In this document: piece after piece, positions 1 through 5,726 of the stretch | Layout of the letters: the number at the start of each line of letters is the position of its first letter | Position numbering within the stretch: position 1 is the first letter of the stretch | NCBI GenBank assembly: GCA_025354845.1 | Contig: JANXMD010000270.1 | Location: forward strand, 1-5,726 | DNA: 5,726 nt | Direction: 5' to 3' | Source: Verrucomicrobiota bacterium | Lineage (GTDB): Bacteria > Verrucomicrobiota > Verrucomicrobiia > Limisphaerales > UBA9464 | Notes under the pieces: generated by a model | Told to the model about the DNA's origin: nothing | Databases searched by the model: none | What the model saw: the letters and a program-made list of their open reading frames with translations, nothing else | Program-made: the position numbers and the translations under genes

Positions 1-779
1 GCCGTCTTCGCTCTGGCTGGCGATTCCCGTCCGGCGATCCAGGCCAGCCCGTACAGTGGCCATTCGGCATCGTGGAGGCCTTCGCCCGGGTGGAGACGAT
101 GGGCCGCCCGGGCAAATCCGTCGAAGTCTCCCGCTCGGAGCCGCCACTTGGCTTGCTCCAATTGAAGCGGAAGCGGGGCGTCCTCGGAAATGGAGGCGAG
201 GAGCGTTCCGAGCAACGCTTCCGCCCGAACGTGAACCGCGGCGCCGACGGCGCGCTCGAGATCGTCACGATTGGTGCCGCTCAGGGCGAGCAGCCAACGG
301 ATCTCACCAGACAGCCGGTCCGCGAGCCGGGCGTCCCGAGCGGGAAGGCGTGCTTCGGCGGCGAGGAGCGCCCGGAGTGATTCCAGATTCGCCGGATTCG
401 CGGCCGCGGCGGCCCGTCGGTGGAGCAGGGCGGCGCGAAGGTCACCGCGACGGTCGCAGTTCAGGGCGAGGCCGGCTTCCAGCCTGGCTTCGAGTCGATC
501 GAAGCCACTAATGCGGATTTCGGGGGAGAATCCGGCAGGCGTGGTCCGCCAGATCCGTGGCAGGCACGCGGCGGTGAAGAGTAGAATGACGAAGCAAATC
601 GCGGTTGCGGCGGCGAACCACGGCTCATGGTGGAGCTGCCGGACGAGCGGTCCGTTCAGCATTCCCGCGATGGCGGAATCGGTCTCATTCCCGCGCCGGT
701 CGGCGGTCCGAAAGGCCCACCGCCTCAGCCGACGGATTCCCTGCCACGTGATTCTGCAGAATGCTCTCATGCACCCCAT
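1..779 (-). CDS. Membrane-anchored helical-repeat (TPR-like) protein, C-terminus cut off by the left edge
   Basis: The first 259 residues are read from ATG at 779, and the frame stays open to base 1. The basic N-terminus (RRLRR at 16-20) is followed by one hydrophobic segment at about residues 55-73 (WFAAATAICFVILLFTAAC). The positive-inside rule predicts a cytoplasmic N-terminus with the rest outside the inner membrane. Just after the membrane comes PRIW (74-77) and a Gly-Phe-Ser-Pro motif, then Ala/Arg/Leu-rich helices. Residues 105-130 resemble a TPR unit (GDLRAALLHRRAAAAANP). The downstream neighbour at 913-2871 has the same anchor, PRIW motif and repeats, so the two are paralogs. A second in-frame ATG at 770 is an alternative start. 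The gene lies 133 bases after the preceding gene and may share its transcript. No enzymatic motif is visible, and the function is unknown. The coding call is supported mainly by the paralogy. Confidence 0.8.
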   Translation of the reverse strand, partial: MGCMRAFCRITWQGIRRLRRWAFRTADRRGNETDSAIAGMLNGPLVRQLHHEPWFAAATAICFVILLFTAACLPRIWRTTPAGFSPEIRISGFDRLEARLEAGLALNCDRRGDLRAALLHRRAAAAANPANLESLRALLAAEARLPARDARLADRLSGEIRWLLALSGTNRDDLERAVGAAVHVRAEALLGTLLASISEDAPLPLQLEQAKWRLRAGDFDGFARAAHRLHPGEGLHDAEWPLYGLAWIAGRESPARAKT

Positions 780-792
780 CCCTTTCTTCCCC
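780..792 (-). promoter_or_regulatory. Purine-rich ribosome binding site of the cut TPR-like gene
   Basis: Read on the minus strand, a 13-base all-purine run (GGGGAAGAAAGGG) sits directly before the ATG at 779. GGGGAA lies about 7 bases from that ATG, and AAAGGG lies 9 bases from the in-frame ATG at 770, so either start could be served. It is the clearest Shine-Dalgarno-like signal in the window, although it is not a perfect match to GGAGG. Confidence 0.4.
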
Positions 793-827
793 GGGACCGC
801 GCGGCCGCTCGGCCAAGTCGCAAAGGC

Positions 828-852
828 CACCGGCGATAGCTTAACGCCGGTG
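828..852. repeat. Inverted repeat in the gap between the two TPR-like genes, possible weak terminator or attenuator
   Basis: CACCGGCG (828-835) and its exact complement CGCCGGTG (845-852) enclose a 9-base AT-rich loop. One mismatch outward, two more G-C pairs could extend the stem. Read in the direction of the genes (minus), the stem is followed only by GCCTTTGCG, so the T run is too short for a convincing intrinsic terminator. It lies 60 bases past the stop of the 652-residue gene and about 48 bases before the next start. Partial termination, 3' end protection or leader regulation are possible. The rest of the 780-912 gap shows no gene and no clear promoter. Confidence 0.4.
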
Positions 853-912
853 ACCACCAAGATGAAGTGGTTCTCTCGCCGCACCCCCGGGTACGAACGG
901 GACGGTCGATGC

Positions 913-2871
913 TCAACCCTTCGGTAGCGAGGCCAGGGTTTTGTCCATCCACTTCACTTGGTCCGGAAAGAGCAGGTTGCGATTCACGCGTTCCGCGGTG
1001 GCACGGGCGTCGTTGGCACGTCCTCCGAGTGCGTAAACTTCAAACAGGGCGAGGTCGTACTGCACTTGCTGCGCTAGACTCAACGAGGCCCTGGGAAGGC
1101 TTTTCAACAACGACTCGCACTCGCCAAGCCGGTGGTTTTGCGCCAGCGCCTGGGCGTGGTTGATCTGGAAATTCGTCGATTCGGGTCGGGTCTGAATCAG
1201 CTCCAACGTAATCTGAAGGGCCTCGAAGGGATTCTCGCGAAGGGTCAGCAGGGTCGCTGCGTAGTCGTTTTTTGCTTCGAGTCCGGTGGGGTCGAGCTTG
1301 GTTGCGCCGTTATCACGCAGCTTCTTCGCGGCCGATAGCATTTCCCGGGCATCCTTGGCTTCGTAGGCAACCAGCAAGAATTGCTTCCAAAAGATGGCAC
1401 CGGCGTTCGTGGAGCCGGTCATGGTCTTCAACAGCGTGAGGGCCCGGCCTGGGTAGCCCAGCTTGGACATGGTGATGGCGCTGTCGAAGTTGATCTCCTC
1501 GGAGACCGTGGGTTGCTCGACAAACTTCCCGAAAGCGTCGTCGGCCGCCTCGTCCCGGCGTTGACCGCGGAGGCCGGCACCCTCGAGGAAAAAACCATAG
1601 CTCCCGAGAATCGGGCGTACCAACTCCACGCCTCGAAGCTGGATGCCGGCGGCCCGGAGCTCGTCCCACGATTTGCCGCTGATGAGCAGCTGGCCGAGTT
1701 GCACCCAGAGTCCGGGTGAGTATTTGAACCGTGGCATTTGTTCCCGCGCGAATTTGGCGGCTTCGTCGTACATCTGGAACTCCGCCCACACTTGGATCAA
1801 TTGCACTGCCTCTTGAGGAGACTCCGGAACTCCGAGCGACGTGCGGGCCAGCTCCTGGGCATCCTTCGAACGTCCGACCGACTTCAGCAGCAGCAGGTGG
1901 ACGAAGCGGTCGTGGAAGCGCGCTTCCTTGATTTCCTCGTAGGCCTTCAAGTGGCGCTCAAAGTCCGCAACGCGGAGTTCCTTTTGGTCCAGAAAGAGCA
2001 GCAAGCGCAACGCGGTGACCCGGCTCGCCGGGTCACCGGCGGCCTTTTCCAGAACCGCATAGGCGGCCTTGGACTCGGCGGACGAGCCTTGAACGAACTG
2101 CCAGGCCTGTTGGTAAAGTTCGGAATCGGCGTCACCCCGGGTGAGTGAGGCGCGTTCCTTTAACACGGCCCCAAGGCGTGGAAATTGATCGGTGTACAAC
2201 AGGGCGGCGAGCAGGCCGCGGGTGGTGCTCAGATTTCTCGGCGCGTCTGGTTTGTCCAGGGTTTCCAGCAGCCACTGAAACTGATTGTAGCGGAGGTAGA
2301 AATCGGAAGCGACCGTGATGCTGTTCTCATTGGTTCCCGCCAGCTTGAAAAGTTCGGTCGATTCGTACATCCCCTGAGCCAGCAATTCGGGTGAGGCGAC
2401 CTTCTGGCCGGCTAGCGCCTTGAGGAATCCGCGCGTGGCCTCGGCGTTCACCGGATCACTGGCCAGAGCCGCACGCCATTTCTGGACGGCCTCGACGTCG
2501 TGTCCGGCAGCCGCCTCCAGAGCCGCGGCCCGACGGAAGGCGGCGCACTGGATGATGTCCAATCCGCGGACCTTCTGGACGGGAGAATACCCGGAGGGGG
2601 AGGTGATCCAGATTCGCGGTACCAGGGCGATCACGATGAGCACGCACAGGATGGCGGCGGCAACCGCCCAACGGAAAAAACCCTCGTAGAACAGCAGGTA
2701 CAGAAAGTAGTTCCTGCGGACCGCCCGCGGGACGCGCTTGGTTCGCATCCGCAGGTTTTTGGCCATCATGTCGGACATCTCCGCAGGCGTGGCTCGATTG
2801 GGAGCCTCCGGGGACCTTGGGCCCCCTGCTTTGGGCGGATTACCGGAATTTTCAGGAGTGGAATCGGACAT
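913..2871 (-). CDS. Membrane-anchored tetratricopeptide-type repeat protein, 652 residues
   Basis: The ATG at 2871 gives 652 residues ending at a TGA (913-915). Residues 1-40 are polar and Pro/Ser-rich, and 41-54 are strongly basic (RMRTKRVPRAVRRN). A single membrane segment follows at about 66-84, then PRIW at 85-88. This predicts a cytoplasmic N-terminus and a large C-terminal part outside the inner membrane. The remainder is helical repeats. Residues 109-143 fit the TPR pattern (AAGHDVEAVQKWRAAL then DP), and similar pairs of helices run to the C-terminus, notably about 390-430 and 550-645. No catalytic motif is seen. TPR proteins usually act as protein-binding scaffolds, but the partner is unknown here. 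The start lies 44 bases after the kinase-MurQ stop, which suggests co-transcription. No good Shine-Dalgarno precedes the ATG. The cut gene at 1-779 is a divergent paralog. Confidence 0.9.
   Translation of the reverse strand: MSDSTPENSGNPPKAGGPRSPEAPNRATPAEMSDMMAKNLRMRTKRVPRAVRRNYFLYLLFYEGFFRWAVAAAILCVLIVIALVPRIWITSPSGYSPVQKVRGLDIIQCAAFRRAAALEAAAGHDVEAVQKWRAALASDPVNAEATRGFLKALAGQKVASPELLAQGMYESTELFKLAGTNENSITVASDFYLRYNQFQWLLETLDKPDAPRNLSTTRGLLAALLYTDQFPRLGAVLKERASLTRGDADSELYQQAWQFVQGSSAESKAAYAVLEKAAGDPASRVTALRLLLFLDQKELRVADFERHLKAYEEIKEARFHDRFVHLLLLKSVGRSKDAQELARTSLGVPESPQEAVQLIQVWAEFQMYDEAAKFAREQMPRFKYSPGLWVQLGQLLISGKSWDELRAAGIQLRGVELVRPILGSYGFFLEGAGLRGQRRDEAADDAFGKFVEQPTVSEEINFDSAITMSKLGYPGRALTLLKTMTGSTNAGAIFWKQFLLVAYEAKDAREMLSAAKKLRDNGATKLDPTGLEAKNDYAATLLTLRENPFEALQITLELIQTRPESTNFQINHAQALAQNHRLGECESLLKSLPRASLSLAQQVQYDLALFEVYALGGRANDARATAERVNRNLLFPDQVKWMDKTLASLPKG
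2013..2038. repeat. Perfect 11-bp inverted repeat inside the TPR gene, terminator-like on the antisense strand
   Basis: CGGTGACCCGG (2013-2023) pairs perfectly with CCGGGTCACCG (2028-2038) around the four-base loop CTCG. On the plus strand, which is antisense to the TPR gene, it is followed after six bases by TTTT (2045-2048), resembling an intrinsic terminator. On the coding strand the same bases encode GDPASRVT, and no T run follows. On the plus strand the loop fits the stable YNMG tetraloop pattern, but its closing pair is G-C, not the preferred C-G. Codon coincidence in GC-rich DNA is the alternative. Confidence 0.5.
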
Positions 2872-2915
2872 AGCAATTCGCGGGATCGGACAGACTCAAA
2901 ATAGCGGTGAAATCC

Positions 2916-4958
2916 TCAATGACCAGCCGGTTGTCCCCGGTTGACCCGGTTCCCGGACCGGCGTCGCAACTGATGCACCGCCCGCCGGACGCTGGGGTTC
3001 AACCCTGAGTTACCGGCTCCACCTTGGAGCGCCCGTGTGGCCACCTCGCGGTGGGCTCCGGTGAGCTCCATCACGATTCGAACCGCGCGGTCCCTGAGTT
3101 TGGCGTTGGAGGGATTTAGGTCAACCATGAGATTATCCATCACCTTGCCTAATTGAACCATGGCGAGCGTGGTGACCGCGTTGAGAATGAGCTTGGTGGC
3201 AGTGCCGGATTTCAGCCGGGTGGAGCCGGTGATCACTTCAGGACCTGTGTCCGGCAGGATGCAGTGATCCGGCTTCCAGCCGTCGCGGAATCGCAACCCC
3301 GGGTTGAAGGAGATCAATCCGGTGGTGGCCCCGGCAGCACGGGCCGCGCTCAGGGCGCCCCAGACGAACGGCGTGCGCCCGCTGGCGGCGATGCCGACCA
3401 CCACATCCTTTTGGGTGATCCCGCGAGCGCGGATGGACTCAACTCCCGCCACCGAGTCGTCTTCCGCGCCCTCCACCGCGGCATGGAGGGCCCTGGCACC
3501 GCCGGCGATAATGCCCTGCACCCAATCGGGCGGAGTGCGAAACGTCGGGGGACACTCACTCGCGTCCAACACGCCGAGCCGTCCGCTGGTGCCCGCCCCC
3601 ACGTAGATCAGGCGCCCTCCCTGTCCCAATGCCCGGACCACCGAGCGGATCAGTCCGAGAACGCCACGGTGTACTCCAGGATCGGACAGCAAGGTCTGAA
3701 TCCCCCGTTTCTCTTCGTTCCAAAGACACTTCAGCGCCTGCTTCAATGGCATCCGATCGAGTCCCTTCGACCGGGGATTCCGGTGTTCCGTGGGCGACAG
3801 TCCCGTACTGCGCGGGATCCAGATGGTTGGCCGAGCGGTGCTGGAGTGGGACGTGCGCGATGGCTTCGATCGTGCCCGGGGTGCCACCGGGCTTCCGGGG
3901 GCATTGAGTGCCAGCCAGACTTCGCGGGCCATGACCACGGCTCCCCAGACCGATTCCCGTTCGAGCGGACGAACGAGTGCCTTCGGCCAGCGGGCTCGAA
4001 TCTGTCGTCCGACGGCGGCTGCGAACCCGGGTTGCCGCAGCAGAACACTGCCGGTGAGGTGAAACGCGACCACTCCGCCGCGCGGAATCAAACGCCGGGC
4101 GCACGCTGCGGCGTCGTCGGCCAGGGACTCGGAAAGGCGGGTCAGCACCCGCTTTGCCACACGATCTCCGGCGGAGGCGGCGTCGAACACTTCGGGTGCG
4201 AGCGCGGCAATGCCGCCTTTTCCCGCGGCTTGCATCCAGGGGATCAGATCGTCGGGAACGTTTAGTTGGAGCTGTCGCAGGACCCGCTGTCCCAGTCGGC
4301 CCCAGGTTCCGGTCCGATCTGCTTCCGCCACGGATTCGCGCAGCGCCGAGTGGGCGATGTCATAGCCGCTGCAGCGATCGCCGAGCAGGTGTCCCCAGCC
4401 GCCCACCTTGGCAGTCCGGCCGAGGGCTGAACGTCCGTAGCAGCAGGAACCGGTGCCGCTCAGAACGATGACGCGGGCCTCCGGCGGGGCTGGGCGGCGT
4501 CGGGACGTTGGATTGGAACGCGCATCGCTGCCGGAGAGCTCTGCTGCGGCGAGTGCGGACTGCAGATCGTGATCCACGGCGCGGGGAACTCCGGGCCAGA
4601 CGCGTTCCAAGAGCCGTTCCACCCGTTGGACGTCATCGGCGCCCCGAACTCCGGCCATGCCGGCACCGATGGCCAGAACCGGTGGCAACGCGTCGCGCAG
4701 ATCGGAAAAACGCTGAAGCAACACGGCGTCCGAAACCAGCCGCAGGTTCGCCGCGCCGGATTCAATTCGCGTTAGGAGCGTTCCAGAACGATCGCACGCC
4801 AGCGCCAGCGTCCGGGTGCCCCCGCATTCGATGCCGAGCAGGATGCCGTCTGGGGGTTGGGGCGAGGCGGTGGTCACGGCGCCAGCATGGAAGCACCGGT
4901 TGTCCGACGGCAATCTTCGAGCGGGTCCGCGATTTACCGGTGACGGTGGATTCTTCAT
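2916..4958 (-). CDS. murQ: Fused BadF/BadG-type amino-sugar kinase and N-acetylmuramic acid 6-phosphate etherase (MurQ)
   Basis: This is one uninterrupted frame of 680 residues from ATG at 4958. Residues 38-350 are a BadF/BadG/BcrA/BcrD ATPase-type sugar kinase. It has a phosphate-1 loop (LGIECGGTRT, 41-50), an acidic DHD (129-131), a phosphate-2 loop (VLSGTGS, 165-171), GGWGHLLGDRCSGYDIA (186-202) and an adenosine-type motif (LTGSVLL, 301-307). A Pro/Ser/Arg linker covers about 352-388. Residues 389-680 are MurQ, from TEHRNP (390-395) through GAGTSGRLGVLDASECPPTF (454-473) to TGSTRLKSGTA (577-587). Glu468 and Glu499 sit 31 apart, like the catalytic Glu83/Glu114 of E. coli MurQ. Known chemistry: MurK-type kinases make MurNAc-6-P (or GlcNAc-6-P), and MurQ converts MurNAc-6-P to GlcNAc-6-P plus D-lactate. 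Coupled wall-sugar salvage in the cytoplasm is inferred. The C-terminus is shorter than usual. GTG at 4877 is a possible later start. GTG at 3887 could start MurQ alone, but no stop separates the domains. Confidence 0.93.
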   Translation of the reverse strand: MKNPPSPVNRGPARRLPSDNRCFHAGAVTTASPQPPDGILLGIECGGTRTLALACDRSGTLLTRIESGAANLRLVSDAVLLQRFSDLRDALPPVLAIGAGMAGVRGADDVQRVERLLERVWPGVPRAVDHDLQSALAAAELSGSDARSNPTSRRRPAPPEARVIVLSGTGSCCYGRSALGRTAKVGGWGHLLGDRCSGYDIAHSALRESVAEADRTGTWGRLGQRVLRQLQLNVPDDLIPWMQAAGKGGIAALAPEVFDAASAGDRVAKRVLTRLSESLADDAAACARRLIPRGGVVAFHLTGSVLLRQPGFAAAVGRQIRARWPKALVRPLERESVWGAVVMAREVWLALNAPGSPVAPRARSKPSRTSHSSTARPTIWIPRSTGLSPTEHRNPRSKGLDRMPLKQALKCLWNEEKRGIQTLLSDPGVHRGVLGLIRSVVRALGQGGRLIYVGAGTSGRLGVLDASECPPTFRTPPDWVQGIIAGGARALHAAVEGAEDDSVAGVESIRARGITQKDVVVGIAASGRTPFVWGALSAARAAGATTGLISFNPGLRFRDGWKPDHCILPDTGPEVITGSTRLKSGTATKLILNAVTTLAMVQLGKVMDNLMVDLNPSNAKLRDRAVRIVMELTGAHREVATRALQGGAGNSGLNPSVRRAVHQLRRRSGNRVNRGQPAGH
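2927..2951. repeat. Three CCGGTT units spaced 9-10 bases apart at the 3' end of the kinase-MurQ gene
   Basis: CCGGTT occurs at 2927-2932, 2937-2942 and 2946-2951, with partly similar flanks (GTCCC, GACCC). The units overlap the last codons of the kinase-MurQ gene and encode its Gly/Asn/Arg-rich tail, which does not resemble a MurQ C-terminus. It may be a degenerate short tandem repeat or simply compositional chance. Confidence 0.3.
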
Positions 4959-5014
4959 TGGATTTTGAGCGTCGGCTCGTCTCAACCTCCGCGCAGTTTC
5001 AGCCCGAGAGATCC
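4959..5014. promoter_or_regulatory. Divergent intergenic spacer, probable site of two back-to-back promoters
   Basis: This 56-base spacer separates the start of the kinase-MurQ gene (minus) from that of the flavin oxidoreductase gene (plus). The two genes point away from each other, so promoters for both should lie in or near it. I cannot identify reliable -35/-10 boxes. On the minus strand GGAGG occurs about 27 bases before the ATG at 4958, too far to be its ribosome binding site. On the plus strand a weak GAGAG lies a few bases before the ATG at 5015. If the kinase starts at GTG 4877, the spacer grows to 137 bases. Confidence 0.35.
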
Positions 5015-5726
5015 ATGACCTTTCCCAAGATTGCTTCCTTTCGCACCGCGCCGGCGTTGCAGGAACACGCGGCAACCCTCGGCCTCCGCCTGCGCTGCGA
5101 TTCGATACTGAAATCAGGACCGGACTCCCCGCTGGGCCGTTCAACGGTTCTAGGTGGCCGACGTATTGGCAACCGGTTTGCCGTGCTGCCGATGGAGGGA
5201 TGGGACGGCACTCCGGAAGGGTTTCCCACGGATCTCTTGCTGCGACGGTGGCGTCGTTTTGGAGAGAGCGGTGCCAAGCTGATCTGGGGCTGTGAGGCCG
5301 CCGCAGTGCGCCACGACGGGCGCGCCAATCCGAATCAGCTGATCCTGAGTCCGGAGACCCTTGGCCCCATCGCGGCCGCACGTGAGGGCCTCGTGGCGGC
5401 GCATCGGGAACGCTGGGGAGTGACCGAGGATTTGCTCGTGGGGTTGCAGCTGACGCATTCGGGCCGATTCAGCCGGCCTGGCCCCACACGGAGTGCCGAA
5501 CCCCGCGTCGCGTACCGGCATCCCCTGCTCGACGCGCGCTTTGGCGTCACGTCCGACTCGCAGGTGTTTACCGACGACGAGCTCGATCGGTTGGTGGAGG
5601 ACTTCATCACCGCCGCGGGCATTGCCGAAAGGGCCGGATTTGATTTCGTCGACGTGAAGCACTGCCACGGGTATCTCGGTCACGAGTTGTTGAGCGCGGT
5701 CCAACGTCCCGGTCGTTTCGGCGGGA
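5015..5726 (+). CDS. NADH:flavin oxidoreductase, Old Yellow Enzyme family, C-terminus cut off by the right edge
   Basis: The frame is open from ATG at 5015 to the window end, giving 237 residues. The family uses FMN in a TIM barrel to pass electrons from NAD(P)H to enones or related substrates, and is usually cytoplasmic. Visible family features in order are IGNRFAVLPMEGWDG (51-65), matching the first-strand motif (N-R-x-x-x-x-P-M); FGESGAKLIWGCEAAAV (82-98), second strand; LQLTHSGRFSRPG (144-156), matching the Q-L-x-H-x-G-R motif; and AERAGFDFVDVKHCHGYLG (204-222), matching the A-G-F-D-x-V/I then H-G-Y-L motif with paired histidines 216 and 218. Residues 1-50 are an N-terminal extension ahead of the barrel. 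The C-terminal flavin-phosphate site lies beyond the window, so it is unknown whether an iron-sulfur or second domain follows. The true substrate cannot be read from the sequence. It is transcribed divergently from the kinase-MurQ gene, with no evident pathway link. Confidence 0.92.
   Translation, partial: MTFPKIASFRTAPALQEHAATLGLRLRCDSILKSGPDSPLGRSTVLGGRRIGNRFAVLPMEGWDGTPEGFPTDLLLRRWRRFGESGAKLIWGCEAAAVRHDGRANPNQLILSPETLGPIAAAREGLVAAHRERWGVTEDLLVGLQLTHSGRFSRPGPTRSAEPRVAYRHPLLDARFGVTSDSQVFTDDELDRLVEDFITAAGIAERAGFDFVDVKHCHGYLGHELLSAVQRPGRFGG

Noticed and set aside
801..808. The palindrome GCGGCCGC in the gap.
   Set aside because: An eight-base GC palindrome is expected by chance at this composition, and nothing around it suggests a regulatory site.
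271..927. A plus-strand open frame of 218 codons opposite the cut TPR-like gene.
   Set aside because: The minus-strand reading gives a membrane anchor and motifs shared with the neighbouring paralog. The plus-strand product is an Arg/Ser/Ala-rich mirror with no recognisable features.
767..952. A 61-codon minus-strand frame bridging the gap between the two TPR-like genes.
   Set aside because: It overlaps the ends of both genes in another frame, has no ribosome binding site, and its sequence is low in family-like features.
2835..2970. In another frame the 3' end of the kinase-MurQ gene could read on into the TPR gene, hinting at a frameshifted, longer MurQ tail.
   Set aside because: The alternative reading (starting GPGTGSTGDN) does not resemble the missing MurQ helical end, so there is no support for a simple frameshift.
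3153..4265. A long plus-strand open frame (370 codons) opposite the kinase-MurQ gene.
   Set aside because: It is antisense to strongly conserved kinase and MurQ motifs, and its Gly/Arg/Pro-rich translation resembles no protein. It mirrors the codon bias of the real gene.
4959..5381. The minus-strand frame of the kinase-MurQ gene stays open 141 codons further upstream, to an ATG at 5381.
   Set aside because: It lies opposite the well-supported flavin oxidoreductase coding region, and its translation has no kinase-like features. It is a GC-rich open frame, so the start at 4958 (or 4877) is preferred.

Overview
The window is a GC-rich bacterial fragment (clearly above 60% GC by eye). It holds three tightly packed minus-strand genes and one divergent plus-strand gene, and both ends are cut. 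My best guess for the host is a member of Verrucomicrobiota, near Pedosphaeraceae/Limisphaerales. This rests on the type of flavin oxidoreductase, the fused sugar kinase-MurQ protein, Ala/Arg-rich tetratricopeptide-type proteins with one membrane anchor, and weak Shine-Dalgarno signals. It is recognition from memory, not a search result.

Layout from left to right. Positions 1-779 (minus, open at the left edge) encode the N-terminal 259 residues of a membrane-anchored, helical-repeat protein. Positions 780-912 are a short non-coding gap with an inverted repeat. Positions 913-2871 (minus) encode a complete 652-residue membrane-anchored TPR-like protein. It shares the same anchor, juxtamembrane motif and first repeats with the cut gene, so the two are tandem divergent paralogs. 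Positions 2916-4958 (minus) encode a 680-residue two-domain enzyme: an N-terminal BadF/BadG-type sugar kinase (GlcNAc/MurNAc kinase-like) joined to a C-terminal N-acetylmuramic acid 6-phosphate etherase (MurQ). Positions 4959-5014 are a 56-base divergent spacer. Positions 5015-5726 (plus, open at the right edge) encode the N-terminal 237 residues of an Old Yellow Enzyme-type NADH:flavin oxidoreductase.

How they may work together. The kinase-MurQ protein reads as a one-polypeptide cell-wall sugar salvage unit: phosphorylate MurNAc (or GlcNAc) at C6, then cleave the lactyl ether of MurNAc-6-phosphate to give GlcNAc-6-phosphate and D-lactate. It lies 44 bases upstream of the first TPR gene in the same direction, so they could be co-transcribed. 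Nothing in the sequence says the TPR proteins act in wall turnover. The most notable items are the kinase-MurQ fusion with its unusual kinase motifs and shortened MurQ tail, the tandem paralog pair, and a perfect 11-bp hairpin followed by T residues inside the TPR gene on its antisense strand. I see no tRNA, rRNA, CRISPR array, insertion sequence or phage gene.
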